Of a stretch of DNA of 64,000 bases, positions 20,949 through 33,042 are shown one piece after another. This DNA is from Staphylococcus simiae (GTDB taxonomy: Bacteria > Bacillota > Bacilli > Staphylococcales > Staphylococcaceae): the NCBI RefSeq assembly GCF_017357005.1, contig NZ_CP071589.1, forward strand, positions 1,302,001 to 1,366,000, read 5' to 3'. Below the pieces are notes generated by a model. The model worked only from the letters and a program-made list of their open reading frames with translations, made no database searches and had not been told where the DNA came from. Made by a program: the position numbers and the translations under genes. The stretch's first letter is position 1; every line of letters starts with the position of its first letter.

Positions 20949-22013
20949 CTACTTAAAATAAGATTGCAATTCGCAAAATGCATCATGTATAACTGATTCT
21001 TCAACATGTTGCACAGCTATATCATTAAATTGTTTAATAAGTACCATTTGCACGCCTTGGACATCATTCTTTTTATCTCGTAACATATATTGATATAACG
21101 TTTCAAAATCAAAATCTTTTATCATTGTTAATGGATAACCTAACGCTAAGAAATAATCAATATAATGTTTAATATCATGACCAGAATCAAATAACTGATT
21201 CGCAACAATGAATTGATAAATTATTCCAATCATCACTGCATGGCCATGCGGAATTTTATGTTGGTACTCTACTGCGTGACCAAACGTATGTCCTAAATTT
21301 AAATGTTTACGTACACCATGTTCTTTTTCATCTGACACTACGATATTTAGCTTCGTTTTAATACCATTTATTATAAATTGATCTATCCCAGCTAACTGTG
21401 ATAATGACTGTTGTGAATCAAAATGTTGTTCAATTTGTAATGTAGCTTGTTGACCATTTAGAAGTGCATGTTTATATACTTCGGCATAACCACTCAACAC
21501 TTCTTCATATGGTAAAGTTTGTAAAAAGTTTAAATCATATATAACTGCTGTGGGTCTATAGAAGGCGCCAATTAAGTTCTTACCTTGTTTAGAGTTGATT
21601 CCAACTTTGCCACCTACGCTTGAATCATGTGCAAGTATTGTTGTTGGCACTTGAATAAAAGCAACCCCACGAAGTAAAGAAGCAGCTACATACCCAGCAA
21701 AATCACCTGTAGCACCTCCACCAATTGCAACAATCGCAGTATTTCTCGTAATACTGTGGGATAAAATAAATTCTAGTGTCTCTTCAAACTGTTTAAATGT
21801 TTTTGTTTGTTCTCCTGCTGGGATAATTACTTTATGAATATGCTGTAACTTTGATAAATCATTTAATTTATCAGCAAAAAGTTGATTGACGTGTTCATCT
21901 ACTAAGATAAATGTTTGATCATAATTAGCCACAAAACGATTTAACTGTTGAATAGCACCATGTTCTACAATGATTGGATAATTGTTTGTAGGATACGTTG
22001 TTTGTAATTTCAT
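20949..22013 (-). CDS. aroB: 3-Dehydroquinate synthase
   Basis: Converts DAHP to 3-dehydroquinate using NAD and a divalent metal, the second shikimate-pathway step. 354 residues with NAD-binding [19 protein letters not shown] near 95 and [18 protein letters not shown] near 120, and the zinc-ligand region [12 protein letters not shown] near 245. The ATG at 22013 is preferred: GAGGT is 6 nt upstream, and the ATG two codons earlier overlaps it. Middle gene of aroC-aroB-aroA. Confidence 0.96.
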   Translation of the reverse strand: MKLQTTYPTNNYPIIVEHGAIQQLNRFVANYDQTFILVDEHVNQLFADKLNDLSKLQHIHKVIIPAGEQTKTFKQFEETLEFILSHSITRNTAIVAIGGGATGDFAGYVAASLLRGVAFIQVPTTILAHDSSVGGKVGINSKQGKNLIGAFYRPTAVIYDLNFLQTLPYEEVLSGYAEVYKHALLNGQQATLQIEQHFDSQQSLSQLAGIDQFIINGIKTKLNIVVSDEKEHGVRKHLNLGHTFGHAVEYQHKIPHGHAVMIGIIYQFIVANQLFDSGHDIKHYIDYFLALGYPLTMIKDFDFETLYQYMLRDKKNDVQGVQMVLIKQFNDIAVQHVEESVIHDAFCELQSYFK

Positions 22014-22036
22014 AGTCATACCTCAATCTTTACAAA

Positions 22037-23203
22037 TTAAAATTCTATATTTAATTGTCTGCGTTCTTTGATTTGTTGTTGTAGTTGATCCATGTGATTT
22101 GATTGAAATTCTTCTAACAATGCTTTAGCAATTTCAAAGGCTACGACATGTTCACAAACGATACTTGCAGCTGGAACCGCACAACTATCAGAACGTTCAA
22201 TTGTTGCTTTAAAGTCTTCTTTAGTATTAATGTCTACAGAATTTAGTGGTTTATAAAGTGTAGGTATTGGTTTCATTACGCCATTAACAATAATAGGCAT
22301 ACCATTAGACATACCACCTTCAAAGCCACCTAAGTGGTTTGACCCTCTATAATAACCTATTTCACTGTTATACAAGATTTCATCTTGAATTTCACTACCT
22401 GGTTTTTCAGCAGCTTTAAAACCTTCTCCAAAGCTAACTCCTTTAAAAGCATTAATACTAACGACACCTTGTGCAATTCTGCCATCTAGTTTACGGTCAT
22501 AATGTACATAACTACCTACGCCAACAGGCATATTATCAACGACTACTTGTACAACACCACCGATTGAATCACCATCTTTTTTAGCTTGATCAATTTTATC
22601 TCTAATTGATTGTGCAATAGTGTCATCAATAACACGTACATCATTTTGATCTAAATGTGCTTTAAAAGTTTCACTATCATAAAAGTCTTTATCTTTAATA
22701 CCACCAATTTCAACTACACGGCTATATACATCAATATTAAGTTGTTCTAACATTAATTTACATAAAGCACCAACTGCTACTCTGGCAGCTGTTTCTCTTG
22801 CAGATGAACGTTCTAATACATTTCTTAAATCGCGATGATTATATTTCATTCCTCCGATTAAATCTGCATGTCCTGGGCGTGGTTTAGTAATTGTTCGTTT
22901 CATCGCTTCACGTTCTTCGTCACTAATCGGTGCAACACCCATGATTTTTCTCCAATGTGAAAAGTCATCATTAGTTACTACCATAGTAATTGGGCTACCA
23001 AGTGTATAACCATTTCTTACACCTGAGACAATTTCAACCGTATCTTTCTCAATTTGCATACGTCTACCTCGACCATAGCCACCTTGTCTTTTAAACATTT
23101 CTTTATTAATATCCTCAGCCTTAATAGCAAGATTAGCTGGAACACCTTCTATAATTACTGTTAATTGCGGTCCATGTGATTCACCTGAAGTCAGATATCT
23201 CAT
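22037..23203 (-). CDS. aroC: Chorismate synthase
   Basis: Converts EPSP to chorismate with reduced FMN as cofactor; chorismate feeds aromatic amino acids, folate and menaquinone. 388 residues; signature GESHGPQL near 8, [11 protein letters not shown] near 47, and [20 protein letters not shown] followed by [15 protein letters not shown] near 125. The ATG at 23203 has AAGGAG 9 nt upstream. It leads the aro operon. In some Bacilli the gene is called aroF. The preceding 270 bp holds its promoter and the ndk terminator. Confidence 0.96.
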   Translation of the reverse strand: MRYLTSGESHGPQLTVIIEGVPANLAIKAEDINKEMFKRQGGYGRGRRMQIEKDTVEIVSGVRNGYTLGSPITMVVTNDDFSHWRKIMGVAPISDEEREAMKRTITKPRPGHADLIGGMKYNHRDLRNVLERSSARETAARVAVGALCKLMLEQLNIDVYSRVVEIGGIKDKDFYDSETFKAHLDQNDVRVIDDTIAQSIRDKIDQAKKDGDSIGGVVQVVVDNMPVGVGSYVHYDRKLDGRIAQGVVSINAFKGVSFGEGFKAAEKPGSEIQDEILYNSEIGYYRGSNHLGGFEGGMSNGMPIIVNGVMKPIPTLYKPLNSVDINTKEDFKATIERSDSCAVPAASIVCEHVVAFEIAKALLEEFQSNHMDQLQQQIKERRQLNIEF

Positions 23204-23416
23204 ATACACTCGCTCCTTTCTACAATTCCACGGTTTCTATACAATATGTTGTTAATATTATCATATTCACAGTATTTTCATAACTGTTTGCAATTCAACA
23301 ATGATATTAACAATTGATGTTACTCCTAATATCAGAATTATCTAAATTTTGAATAGTTATTACAATTATAATATAAAAATTGCTATGAACATATATCGTT
23401 TTTTATTTATGTACAG

Positions 23417-23456
23417 AAAAAAGTTGAGACAAACGAATAATTTATCTCAACTTTTG
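23417..23456 (-). terminator. Terminator of ndk
   Basis: AAAAGTTGAGATAAA and its near-complement flank a short loop, then TTTTTTC on the minus strand, about 25 nt after the ndk stop. Confidence 0.85.
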
Positions 23457-23479
23457 CTTTATCATATTTTAAATTTTAT

Positions 23480-23929
23480 TTATTCATATAACCAAGTATC
23501 TCTTGGTGAATCGTAACTAGTGATTTCTTCTTCGTTAAACCATAAACTAATTTCTCGTTGAGCCGATTCAACTGAATCAGAACCATGAATAATATTTCTA
23601 CCTACTGTTAATCCAAAATCTCCTCTAATTGAACCCGGAGCCGCTTCGGAAGGATTAGTACTACCAATAATATGTCGAGACACTGCGACAGCATCTTCCC
23701 CTTCAACTACCATTGCAAATACTGGTGCTGATGTTATAAAAGAAACTAAATCATTATAAAACGGCTTACTTTTATGTTCGCCATAATGCGTTTCTGCCAA
23801 TGACATAGGTACTTGCATTAATTTACCACCAACTAATTTAAGTCCTTTTCGTTCAATTCTAGATAACACTTCACCAATCATGTTTCGTTGTACTGCATCT
23901 GGTTTAATCATTAAAAATGTTCGTTCCAC
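23480..23929 (-). CDS. ndk: Nucleoside diphosphate kinase
   Basis: Balances NTP and dNTP pools by transferring the gamma phosphate through a phospho-His intermediate. 149 residues, the family's usual length; [13 protein letters not shown] at the N-terminus, and the active-site [16 protein letters not shown] with the catalytic His near 115. The start is GTG at 23929 with AGGGGAT upstream; the longer reading frame adds a non-homologous 12-residue head. It follows hepT by 100 nt, an order shared with B. subtilis. Confidence 0.96.
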   Translation of the reverse strand: MERTFLMIKPDAVQRNMIGEVLSRIERKGLKLVGGKLMQVPMSLAETHYGEHKSKPFYNDLVSFITSAPVFAMVVEGEDAVAVSRHIIGSTNPSEAAPGSIRGDFGLTVGRNIIHGSDSVESAQREISLWFNEEEITSYDSPRDTWLYE

Positions 23930-24029
23930 TTTATGTATCCCCCTGTGTTTAAATAATAATAGCAAGTTATGTATATTACTATTCTATAGTACCAGGTTAG
24001 TAAAGCGCTTTCAATACTTTTTACATGAC

Positions 24030-24989
24030 TTAAGTATTTCTAGATCCCATTTTTTTAGTTAATGATTTTAATAAAGATTTACCTTGTGAATCTGGAAGTT
24101 CTTCAATTAAGTTTAATGCTTTTGTTAAGTATTTACTACTTACCTCTTTTGCTTCATTTATACTGTCAGATTGACGAATAATTTGCACGCAATCTTCAAA
24201 TTGATTAACATCACTCGTTGGCGTTAATTGCTCAATTTTTTCTTTGAATGCATTATTTTTACGCATCTCTAGTAATACTGGTAATGTAATATGACCATTC
24301 ATTAAGTCACTGCCGACCGGTTTACCTAATTTCTTTTCCGTACTTGTGAAATCAAGTACATCGTCAATGATTTGATAACTCATACCAATGTAATGACCAA
24401 TTAATTTCAATTTACGCACAGTTTCTACGTCTGCTTGAGACGTTATCGCCCCAACTTCTGTTGATAATTGAATTAATAATGCTGTCTTACGATTAATTCT
24501 TCTTAAATAATTAGTAATCGTTTGATGGTGATTAAATTGATCTTGGAATTGAAATAACTCACCGCGACAAACATTTACGATAGATTGTGAAATTAATTGA
24601 TGTACACGATTATCTTTAACTGCCATTAAATGTTCTAAACCTAATGCTAAAAGAAAATTTCCTGTTAAAATAGCTGTTGTTTGGTCCCATTTTTTAGAGA
24701 TAGTTAATTTACCACGGCGTTTATCACTTTTATCGATGACATCATCATGAACTAAAGTTGCCATATGAATTAATTCTAAGGCCACAGCAACTTGATACGT
24801 TTCTTCAGATGTTTCTTGATCTTTACCAAATTGACTACTCAATATCACAAATGCAGGTCTCACACGTTTACCACCAGATGATAACAAATGTAAAGAAGAT
24901 TGTTGTAAAACGTGGTCTTTACTTTTAATTGCCGCTTCAAGACGTTTTTCTACTTTTTTTATTTCACTATTCATGTTTAACTTTGCCAC
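24030..24989 (-). CDS. hepT: Heptaprenyl diphosphate synthase, catalytic component II
   Basis: With HepS it elongates farnesyl diphosphate to the C35 heptaprenyl side chain of menaquinone. 319 residues; both Asp-rich motifs are intact (LVHDDVIDKSDKRRGK near 85 and YQIIDDVLDFTSTE near 210), as is GGKRVRPAFV near 40. The start is GTG at 24989, with AAGGTGAT inside the menG 3' end; it lies 1 nt after the menG stop. Also called gerCC. The operon order hepS-menG-hepT is conserved in Bacilli. Confidence 0.94.
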   Translation of the reverse strand: MAKLNMNSEIKKVEKRLEAAIKSKDHVLQQSSLHLLSSGGKRVRPAFVILSSQFGKDQETSEETYQVAVALELIHMATLVHDDVIDKSDKRRGKLTISKKWDQTTAILTGNFLLALGLEHLMAVKDNRVHQLISQSIVNVCRGELFQFQDQFNHHQTITNYLRRINRKTALLIQLSTEVGAITSQADVETVRKLKLIGHYIGMSYQIIDDVLDFTSTEKKLGKPVGSDLMNGHITLPVLLEMRKNNAFKEKIEQLTPTSDVNQFEDCVQIIRQSDSINEAKEVSSKYLTKALNLIEELPDSQGKSLLKSLTKKMGSRNT

Positions 24990-24990
24990 G

Positions 24991-25716
24991 TTAATCACCT
25001 TTGGTAGTATCTTTTTCTTTATAGCCAAGGTGCATTGCAGCAACGCCACCTGTAAAGCTACGAACTTTTATATTTGTAAAACCGGCTTGCTCAAACATTC
25101 TCTTTAATTGTTCTTTACCAGGAAAATTAAATGTTGATTGCTGTAACCATTCATATTCATCTTTTGATTTAGCAAATAATTTACCAAAAACTGGCATCAC
25201 AAATTTAAAATATAGTGCATACACTTGTTTAAAAACTGGTAAAGTAGGTTGACTAGTCTCAAGACAAACTACCATACCTCCTGGTTTCAAGACACGATTC
25301 ATTTCTTTTAATGCAACTAGGTATTCAGGTACGTTACGTAAACCAAAACCGATTGTCACATAATCGAATGAGTTATCTTCAAAAGGTAAGTCCATGGCAT
25401 CACCGTGTACTAAATTGACATTTTCCATATCTGCTGTTTTTTCTTTACCTACAGCCAACATATTTTCACTAAAATCTAGTCCTGTGACTTCCCCAGTGGG
25501 ACCAACTGCTTTACTTAAAGCAATAGTCCAATCTGCAGTACCACAGCAAACATCTAATGCTGATGCACCTTTTTGAACATTCATTTCTTTCATGACGCGT
25601 TTTCTCCACACTTTGTGTTGTTCAAAACTAATGATATTGTTTAATCGATCATATTTATTAGAAATATTTTGAAATACGCGATGTACTTGTTCTTTATTTG
25701 CTTTATTGTCAGCCAT
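24991..25716 (-). CDS. menG: Demethylmenaquinone methyltransferase
   Basis: SAM-dependent C-methylation that completes menaquinone (UbiE/MenG family). 241 residues; motif I appears as [15 protein letters not shown] near 54, then the GLDFSENML post-I region, [25 protein letters not shown] near 105 and RVLKPGG near 140. It lies between the two subunits of the enzyme that makes the side chain, 2 nt after hepS. Confidence 0.95.
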   Translation of the reverse strand: MADNKANKEQVHRVFQNISNKYDRLNNIISFEQHKVWRKRVMKEMNVQKGASALDVCCGTADWTIALSKAVGPTGEVTGLDFSENMLAVGKEKTADMENVNLVHGDAMDLPFEDNSFDYVTIGFGLRNVPEYLVALKEMNRVLKPGGMVVCLETSQPTLPVFKQVYALYFKFVMPVFGKLFAKSKDEYEWLQQSTFNFPGKEQLKRMFEQAGFTNIKVRSFTGGVAAMHLGYKEKDTTKGD

Positions 25717-25718
25717 GC

Positions 25719-26291
25719 TTAATTACCTCTACTTTTCAAATAACTTTTTTGGATGGTGCTTAAGTATTCCTTAACTTCACTTTGTTTATATTCTTTGAAG
25801 TATGATGGATAGTAATCTGACATATCTTCAAACAAATAGTTATAGATTGTTGTTTCATCTTCAATAATACCAAAATGGCTAATTGTTATATAAGGAAATA
25901 CTGTTTCTATCTTAATAATTGCTTGCATGATTTCTTCACGATTTAATACTTGTTGATGTAGTGATGATTTTAATTCATTCACTTCTACTATAGCTTTACT
26001 AATTTTATATTGAAAATTAGAGTCGTCTATTTCTGCCAATAGCGTATAAAAATGGGCACTAAGTAAATCTCCTATCAAAATAGAATGTTTAGATAGTTGA
26101 TTATAAGTTACATCGTCAAGATGTCTCATTGAAGTGTCAATTGTGAGGCATGCCAATTTAGCAACGTCTGGGATGTCATAGTTATCTAATAATTGACCTA
26201 AACGTTGATTCATACGTATTGGTTCATAATCATTAACACCCTTCAAACGTTCTTCTATTTGCTTGTCTAATTTGCTGATAGTTGTTTCCAT
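25719..26291 (-). CDS. hepS: Heptaprenyl diphosphate synthase component I
   Basis: The non-catalytic partner subunit that, with HepT, forms the heterodimeric heptaprenyl diphosphate synthase. 190 residues, mostly helical, with no Asp-rich prenyltransferase motif, as expected for HepS/GerCA. The [30 protein letters not shown] segment (residues about 30-60) fits the family. First gene of hepS-menG-hepT. The subunit is poorly conserved in sequence, so the call leans on context. Confidence 0.88.
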   Translation of the reverse strand: METTISKLDKQIEERLKGVNDYEPIRMNQRLGQLLDNYDIPDVAKLACLTIDTSMRHLDDVTYNQLSKHSILIGDLLSAHFYTLLAEIDDSNFQYKISKAIVEVNELKSSLHQQVLNREEIMQAIIKIETVFPYITISHFGIIEDETTIYNYLFEDMSDYYPSYFKEYKQSEVKEYLSTIQKSYLKSRGN

Positions 26292-26762
26292 GTCTACACC
26301 TCACGTTATTATCACTATTCATATTAACATTATATGTCACAAATTAAAATATTTTGAAACATATATATTACTTAATATTTTCATGAAAATAAATGGCATT
26401 TACTTTTGCAATAGCTAGTTTTTTTAATCATATTATATTTTCTGTGATAACAATGACACTAAAATAAATTACTATTAGATTATAGCATTCATTCATTATC
26501 TATCTGCTTTGTTAGCTCAATATAGCGATGGGAGTAAGACAAAAATAATTATTTTGTAGTTATTATGTCGTAATCCCACCACTCCGACAAGACTGACTAG
26601 AATGATAAAACATTGTTTTTCAACATTGTATCAGTACGACAATTATGACCAATCACTACAAACTCATTATCGATTCCTTTTTTATAAGACCCATTTGTTT
26701 ATTGGATAATCAAACTCCATATCCATACAATATTCTGTGAATGTCAAAGTTAAAAGGACAAA
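26292..26762. other. Intergenic region upstream of hepS with a GGGAG-type repeat
   Basis: About 470 bp without a gene. Positions 26527-26592 hold a second, degenerate copy of the GGGAG-type inverted repeat (GGGAGTAAGACAAAAAT with TCGTAATCCCACCACTCC). The rest is AT-rich; no MtrB-like binding region or RNA gene is recognised. Confidence 0.5.
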
Positions 26763-26793
26763 ATAAAAAGCCCTTAAACAAGGGCTTTTTTAA
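26763..26793 (-). terminator. Terminator of hup
   Basis: AAAGCCCTT and AAGGGCTTT form a short strong hairpin followed by T residues on the minus strand. Confidence 0.9.
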
Positions 26794-26799
26794 GTAAAA

Positions 26800-27072
26800 T
26801 TATTTTACAGCATCTTTTAATGCTTTACCAGCTTTGAATGCTGGAACTTTACTTGCTGGGATATCAATTTCTTTACCAGTTTGAGGGTTACGACCTTTAC
26901 GAGCAGCACGCTCACGTACCTCAAAGTTACCGAAACCAATTAATTGTACTTTTTCACCTTTAGCAAGTGAGTTTTGGATTGATTCGAATACAGCGTCTAC
27001 TGCTGAACCAGCTTCTTTTTTAGTTAAATCAGCTTGTTCTGCTACTGCATTGATTAAATCTGTTTTGTTCAT
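26800..27072 (-). CDS. hup: DNA-binding protein HU
   Basis: The main nucleoid-associated protein of Firmicutes; bends and compacts DNA as a homodimer. 90 residues, full length; the histone-like signature [20 protein letters not shown] near 46-65 forms the DNA-clasping arm, and the N-terminus [21 protein letters not shown] is typical. It has its own terminator and a leader with a clear Shine-Dalgarno (CAGGAGG). Codon use looks that of a highly expressed gene. Confidence 0.97.
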
Positions 27073-27239
27073 TAGACATACACCTCCTGAGGTTTAATAA
27101 TGATATTATATCATTATGCTAAAACTTTAACACATGCCTTGTATAAATCGCAATCATTTATATAGCAAAAACGTTGAATTTAAGCCATTTCTATAAATAA
27201 ATTGTTATAAAAAAGCAATTATGTGTAATAATTCCCTTT

Positions 27240-28238
27240 TTATTCAGCTTTTTTGTCACGCTCCATTAGTTCTTTAACACACTCTTTAACAGAAATATTT
27301 TCAAATAGGACGCGATATAATGCATTTGTGATTGGCATATCGACATGTTGTTCCTTTGCTAAATGATAGACAGAATTAGTTGTATATACCCCTTCAACGA
27401 CCATATTCATTTCTGCTAATGCTTGTTCCATTGATTCACCTTGGCCTAATTTATATCCTAGCGTATAGTTTCTTGAATGTGTTGAAGTACATGTAACAAT
27501 TAAATCACCTATACCGCCTAAACCAAGGAAAGTCATCGGATCTGCACCTAATTTTTCACCTAAACGACTGATTTCAGCCAATCCCCGTGTCATTAATGCT
27601 GCTTTAGCATTATCTCCGAAACCAATACCTGCAACAATACCACTTGCTACTGCAATAATATTTTTCAATGCACCACCTAATTCTACGCCCACTAAATCAT
27701 TATTAGTATAGACTCTTAAATAATCATTCATGAATAAGTCTTGAATTAAATGACTGATTTGTTCATCTTTAGAAGATGCAGCTACAGTTGTTGGTTGCTT
27801 AACGACTACTTCTTCAGCATGGCTAGGTCCTGATAATACTCCAATACCTGCATTATGTTCTGGGGACACTGAATCTTCTATCATTTCTGATACTCGTTTA
27901 AACGTTTCATTTTCAATTCCTTTAGCCACGTGAATAAATGTCTTTTTAGAAGTTAATTTACTATCAATTAAAGTCGTAACTTCTCTCATTGCTTTTGTTG
28001 GTAAGGCCATTAAATAAATATCGGCAAAATTAATTGCTTGATCCATATCTGTAATAGCCGTAATTGCTTGATTCAACTTAGCATATTTTAAATACTTTTT
28101 ATTCATATGATGTAAATTTAATTCATCAACACTTTGTTGATTTTTACCCCACATCAGCACATCATGACCATTCTCAGCCAACACATTTGCTAAGGCTGTA
28201 CCGAAGCTTCCCATACCAAATACTGTTACTTTAGTCAT
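27240..28238 (-). CDS. gpsA: Glycerol-3-phosphate dehydrogenase (NAD(P)+)
   Basis: Reduces dihydroxyacetone phosphate to sn-glycerol-3-phosphate, the backbone for phospholipid and teichoic acid synthesis. 332 residues; N-terminal Rossmann fold with [18 protein letters not shown] near 8, SGPSHAEEV near 139, the catalytic-Lys stretch [17 protein letters not shown] near 188, and [12 protein letters not shown] near 244. It follows der by 17 nt on the same strand, the usual der-gpsA pair. Confidence 0.96.
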   Translation of the reverse strand: MTKVTVFGMGSFGTALANVLAENGHDVLMWGKNQQSVDELNLHHMNKKYLKYAKLNQAITAITDMDQAINFADIYLMALPTKAMREVTTLIDSKLTSKKTFIHVAKGIENETFKRVSEMIEDSVSPEHNAGIGVLSGPSHAEEVVVKQPTTVAASSKDEQISHLIQDLFMNDYLRVYTNNDLVGVELGGALKNIIAVASGIVAGIGFGDNAKAALMTRGLAEISRLGEKLGADPMTFLGLGGIGDLIVTCTSTHSRNYTLGYKLGQGESMEQALAEMNMVVEGVYTTNSVYHLAKEQHVDMPITNALYRVLFENISVKECVKELMERDKKAE

Positions 28239-28255
28239 TATTCTACCCCCGTTTA

Positions 28256-29566
28256 TTAGTTTCTTTTTCTTGCAATTAAATGAATTGGTGTTCCTTCAAA
28301 ACCAAACGCCGCTCTGATTTGGTTTTCCAAATATCTTTTATATGAAAAATGCATTAATTCCACATCATTCACAAAAATCACAAATGTAGGCGGTTCTATC
28401 GCAACTTGTGTAGCGTAGAAAACATTTAATCGTCTTCCTTTATCTGTCGGTGTAGGATTCATTGAGATAGCGTCTGTGATAACTTCATTTAAAGTTGAAC
28501 TTTGAACACGTTTTTTATGATTTTCACTTGCCTCATTAATATAAGGGAATAATGTTCTTAATCTAGTACCCTCTTTGGCAGAAACAAATGCAATTTGCGC
28601 ATAATCTAAAAATTGGAATTCTTTTCGTACTTCATCTTCAAACTTTTTCATTGTTTTACTATTTTTTTCGACTGTATCCCACTTATTAACTACAATTACA
28701 ACTGCCTTACCTTGCTCATGTGCATAACCTGCAACACGCTTATCCTGTTCAATAATGCCTTGTTCAGCATCAATAACTACTAATACAACATTTGAGCGTT
28801 CAATAGCTTTTAAAGCACGTAATACTGAATATTTTTCAGTAGATTCATAAACTTTACCTTTCTTACGCATACCAGCTGTATCAATTAGAACATAGTCTTG
28901 GCCATCGTATGAATACTCAGTATCGACAGCATCTCTTGTTGTGCCTGCTACATTTGACACAATGACTCTTTCTTCGCCTAATATAGCGTTAACCAAGCTA
29001 GATTTCCCAACATTAGGACGACCAATAATTGATAATCTTATTGTATCATCATCGTAAGGGTCTTCTTGCTCTTCACCAAAATGTTCTACAACAGCATCTA
29101 ATAAATCTCCTAGACCTAAACCGTGTGAACCTGAAATTGGATATGGTTCTCCAAAGCCTAATGAATAAAAATCATAAATATCATTACGCATTTCCATATT
29201 ATCTACTTTATTTACAGCTAATACGACCGGCTTTTTAGATTTGTATAAAATTTGAGCAACCATTTCATCACTTTGTGTTAAACCTTCACGCACATTCACC
29301 ATAAATATAATGACATCAGCTTCTTCGATTGCTATTTCAGCTTGCGCTCTAATTTGGGTTTGAAAAGGTGCATCACCAATTTCTATACCGCCTGTATCTA
29401 TAATATTAAATTCATGTGTTAACCATTCACCAGATGAGTAAATACGGTCCCTTGTTACACCTGGTGTATCTTCAACGATTGAAACACGTTCTCCAACTAC
29501 TCTATTAAAAATTGTAGATTTCCCCACATTGGGTTTACCTACAATTGCTACTACAGGTTTAGTCAT
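28256..29566 (-). CDS. der: GTPase Der (EngA), 50S ribosome assembly
   Basis: An essential tandem-GTPase needed for late 50S subunit maturation. 436 residues with two G domains: the first has GKPNVGKST near 10, [12 protein letters not shown] and NKVD; the second has GRPNVGKSS near 183, [10 protein letters not shown] and NKWD near 295. The C-terminal KH-like domain ends in the basic [20 protein letters not shown]. Co-oriented with gpsA. Confidence 0.97.
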   Translation of the reverse strand: MTKPVVAIVGKPNVGKSTIFNRVVGERVSIVEDTPGVTRDRIYSSGEWLTHEFNIIDTGGIEIGDAPFQTQIRAQAEIAIEEADVIIFMVNVREGLTQSDEMVAQILYKSKKPVVLAVNKVDNMEMRNDIYDFYSLGFGEPYPISGSHGLGLGDLLDAVVEHFGEEQEDPYDDDTIRLSIIGRPNVGKSSLVNAILGEERVIVSNVAGTTRDAVDTEYSYDGQDYVLIDTAGMRKKGKVYESTEKYSVLRALKAIERSNVVLVVIDAEQGIIEQDKRVAGYAHEQGKAVVIVVNKWDTVEKNSKTMKKFEDEVRKEFQFLDYAQIAFVSAKEGTRLRTLFPYINEASENHKKRVQSSTLNEVITDAISMNPTPTDKGRRLNVFYATQVAIEPPTFVIFVNDVELMHFSYKRYLENQIRAAFGFEGTPIHLIARKRN

Positions 29567-29659
29567 AAACTAACTTCCTCTCTTTCTTATATCTTTTTAA
29601 TTTTATCACATGACCGTTGTTAATCAAACTGTGTATATCATTAAACAAATTTTTACAGA

Positions 29660-29698
29660 AAAATACTCCGCACGTATATTTTACGCACGGAGTATTAT
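29660..29698 (-). terminator. Terminator of rpsA
   Basis: AATACTCCGTGCGTAAA pairs with its near-complement ending CGGAGTATT, followed by TTTTCTG on the minus strand. Confidence 0.85.
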
Positions 29699-29712
29699 AG
29701 TCAGCTTAAATA

Positions 29713-30888
29713 TTATAATTTAAGATTTTTAAGTTTGTCTCCAAACATATCACCAATAGTTGGATTATCTTCATCTTCATTATCTAAATATGCTTGAGTT
29801 GTTGAAGGATCGCTTTCGATGACATCTTCATTTGGTAATGTAGCTTTGATTGATAATGATACACGCTCATTTTCTTCATCAATACCAAGAATTTTTACGC
29901 TCACTTGTTGTCCTGGTTCTAATACTTCACTAGGTGCACCAATATGTTTATGTGCAATTTCAGAAATATGCACTAAACCTTGAACGCCTGGTGCGATTTC
30001 AACAAAAGCGCCGAAATTAGCAAGTCTTACTACAACACCTTCAATAACATCATCTTCATGGAATTGTCCTTTGATATTATCAAATGGCGTAGGTAACGTA
30101 TCTTTAATTGATAATGATACACGTTCAGTATCTTTATCTATAGATTTAATTTTAACTTTGACTTCTTGACCAACGGATACAACTTCTTCTGGTGATTTAA
30201 CATGTTCATGAGATAATTCTGAAACATGTACTAAACCATCAACTCCGCCTATATCAACGAAAGCACCAAATTGTGTTAAACGAGCAACTTTACCGTCAAT
30301 AACATCGCCTTCATTTAATGAATCTAATAATTCAGCTTTCTTAGCTTCATTTTCAATTTGTTCTACTGCTTTACGGCTTAAAATGACTCTATTATTTGCT
30401 GGGTCCAATTCTTCTACTTTAATACGAATTGTTTGTCCATCAAATACAGAGAAATCTTCAATGAAGTCTGTAGAGATTAATGATGCTGGAACAAAACCTC
30501 TTTGACCAACGTCTACAACTAAGCCACCTTTAACTACTTCAGTAACAGCAGCCTCAATAATTTCATCATTATCTAATTTTTGTTGTAAGTACTCGTAAGA
30601 CTTTTCTGTTTCTAATTGTCTGCGAGACAAAATGTAAGCACCAGAATCATTTTCTTCATCGAACTCTATTTTTGTGACATAAGCTTCTACTTCGTCACCT
30701 TCTTTAACAACCTCAGTTGGGCTGTCAATATGATGTGTTGAAAGTTGACTTATTGGTATAATACCATTAAATTTGCCACCATTGATGTGAACAACAACTT
30801 GTTTATCTTCAACTTGTTGTACTTCACCAGTGACTTTGTCACCTTCCTTAATATCATTAATCATTGATTCATTGAATTCTTCAGTCAT
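29713..30888 (-). CDS. rpsA: 30S ribosomal protein S1 (four S1 domains)
   Basis: The Firmicute S1-type protein (YpfD in B. subtilis), an RNA-binding protein associated with translation. 391 residues with four OB-fold S1 repeats at about 13-80, 100-165, 185-255 and 270-340; repeats three and four carry the typical FGAFVDIGGVDGLVHVSELS and FGAFVEIAPGVQGLVHISEI stretches. A short acidic tail follows, shorter than the six-domain E. coli S1. The start is ATG at 30888 with AAGGAGG upstream. A TTGACA (minus strand, at 30944-30949) about 56 nt upstream may be its -35. Confidence 0.94.
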   Translation of the reverse strand: MTEEFNESMINDIKEGDKVTGEVQQVEDKQVVVHINGGKFNGIIPISQLSTHHIDSPTEVVKEGDEVEAYVTKIEFDEENDSGAYILSRRQLETEKSYEYLQQKLDNDEIIEAAVTEVVKGGLVVDVGQRGFVPASLISTDFIEDFSVFDGQTIRIKVEELDPANNRVILSRKAVEQIENEAKKAELLDSLNEGDVIDGKVARLTQFGAFVDIGGVDGLVHVSELSHEHVKSPEEVVSVGQEVKVKIKSIDKDTERVSLSIKDTLPTPFDNIKGQFHEDDVIEGVVVRLANFGAFVEIAPGVQGLVHISEIAHKHIGAPSEVLEPGQQVSVKILGIDEENERVSLSIKATLPNEDVIESDPSTTQAYLDNEDEDNPTIGDMFGDKLKNLKL

Positions 30889-31179
30889 CTTGATTGCCTC
30901 CTTATACACTACATATTTATAACATCTTATAAACTGACAGAATTGTCAAGAAATTCTATCTACATTAGCATTATCAAATTCACAATGTCCATAAATATGT
31001 CACCTAATTACCACCATATTGTTAATGTCCATGCTCAGTTTGAAATTAATGTTGTCATAAATAGTCAACTTTATACATTTTGTATATAAAGTTTGTCTAA
31101 AAATTTTATTTATTCTATTAAGATGCTACGTATCTATCTTTACATATACTATTATAGTAAAAAATTATACTTTTATAAA
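30889..31179. other. Intergenic region between rpsA and cmk
   Basis: About 290 bp, AT-rich, with the likely rpsA promoter at its rpsA end. A small reading frame in it (31093 onward, plus strand) overlaps the cmk terminator and has no ribosome-binding site, so I do not call it. Confidence 0.4.
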
Positions 31180-31247
31180 ACAAAAAGCCATGAGATTAAT
31201 AAAAATCTAATAAGCTATTCTTATAACCTATTGATCTCTCATGACTT
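31180..31247 (-). terminator. Terminator downstream of cmk
   Basis: A long imperfect hairpin, AAGTCATGAGAGATCAAT with ATTAATCTCATGGCTT, followed by TTTTGTTTT on the minus strand. Confidence 0.7.
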
Positions 31248-31279
31248 AATGATTCAATGTCATTTAATTGTTTCTTGCT

Positions 31280-31945
<666 letters not shown>

Positions 31946-32017
31946 CTATTTCCCTTCCTTGTTGTTTTATGAATAATATTTTATCATAATTAAGTAAATG
32001 AAATAAGGAGGAAATCT

Positions 32018-32986
32018 ATGAAACATCTACTTGTTATTCATACAGGTGGCACAATCAGTATGTCACAAGATCAATCAAATAAAGTTGTAACTAATGATAT
32101 TAATCCAATATCATTACATGAAGATATCATTAAACAATATGCTCAAGTAGACGAATTGAGTCCTTTTAATATTCCTTCTCCACATATAACTATTAACCAT
32201 GTAAATGACTTAAAAAATATAATTTTACAATATGCTAATACAAAACAATATGATGGTTTTGTGATTACTCATGGCACCGATACATTAGAAGAAACGGCTT
32301 ATTTATTAGACTTATTAATAGACATTCATTTACCTATTGTCATCACAGGTGCTATGCGTTCGTCTAATGAAATTGGTGCTGATGGTTTGTATAATTATAT
32401 TTCAGCAATTCGGGTTGCTTCTGATGCCAAAGCACAAAATAAAGGTGTGATGGTGGTATTTAATGATGAAATACATACCGCTCGCAATGTTACTAAAACT
32501 CATACATCAAATACTAATACATTTCAAAGTCCTAACCATGGACCGCTTGGGGTATTAACTAAAGATCGTGTTCAGTTTCATCATTCACCATATCTTGAAG
32601 CTTCATACCCTGACATAAATGACAGGCTAAATGTCCCTTTAGTTAAAGCTTATATGGGATTATCTAGTGATATTTTTGACTTTTATAGTACTCAAGGCGT
32701 TGATGGTATGATTATTGAAGCTTTAGGACAAGGTAATTTACCTCCAAGTTGTTTAAAAGGACTGACACAGCTTGTACAACAAAATGTACCAATTGTCTTA
32801 GTATCCAGATCCTTTAATGGTATTGTCAGCCCGTTATATGCCTATGAAGGTGGTGGCTATCAGTTAGCCAAACAAGGTCTGATATTTTCCAATGGTTTAA
32901 ATGGACCAAAAGCAAGATTAAAATTATTAGTCAGTATTAGTAATGGTCTTGACTACCAACAAATTAAAACATATTTCGAAGCATAA
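32018..32986 (+). CDS. ansA: Type I L-asparaginase
   Basis: Hydrolyses asparagine to aspartate and ammonia. 322 residues; the two catalytic threonines lie in HTGGTISMS near 8 and THGTDTLEETAYLL near 88, with Lys near 160. No signal peptide, so it is the cytoplasmic type I enzyme. AAGGAGG precedes the ATG. It is divergently transcribed from cmk, with only 75 bp between them. Confidence 0.93.
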   Translation: MKHLLVIHTGGTISMSQDQSNKVVTNDINPISLHEDIIKQYAQVDELSPFNIPSPHITINHVNDLKNIILQYANTKQYDGFVITHGTDTLEETAYLLDLLIDIHLPIVITGAMRSSNEIGADGLYNYISAIRVASDAKAQNKGVMVVFNDEIHTARNVTKTHTSNTNTFQSPNHGPLGVLTKDRVQFHHSPYLEASYPDINDRLNVPLVKAYMGLSSDIFDFYSTQGVDGMIIEALGQGNLPPSCLKGLTQLVQQNVPIVLVSRSFNGIVSPLYAYEGGGYQLAKQGLIFSNGLNGPKARLKLLVSISNGLDYQQIKTYFEA

Positions 32987-32989
32987 TTA

Positions 32990-33029
32990 AAAAACCGAGA
33001 TATTAACTTTATCGTTAGCATCTCGGTTT
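32990..33029. terminator. Bidirectional terminator between ansA and ypdA
   Basis: AACCGAGAT and ATCTCGGTT flank an 18-nt loop, with A-run on the left and T-run on the right. It serves convergent genes. Confidence 0.85.
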
Positions 33030-33042
33030 AATTTATGACATT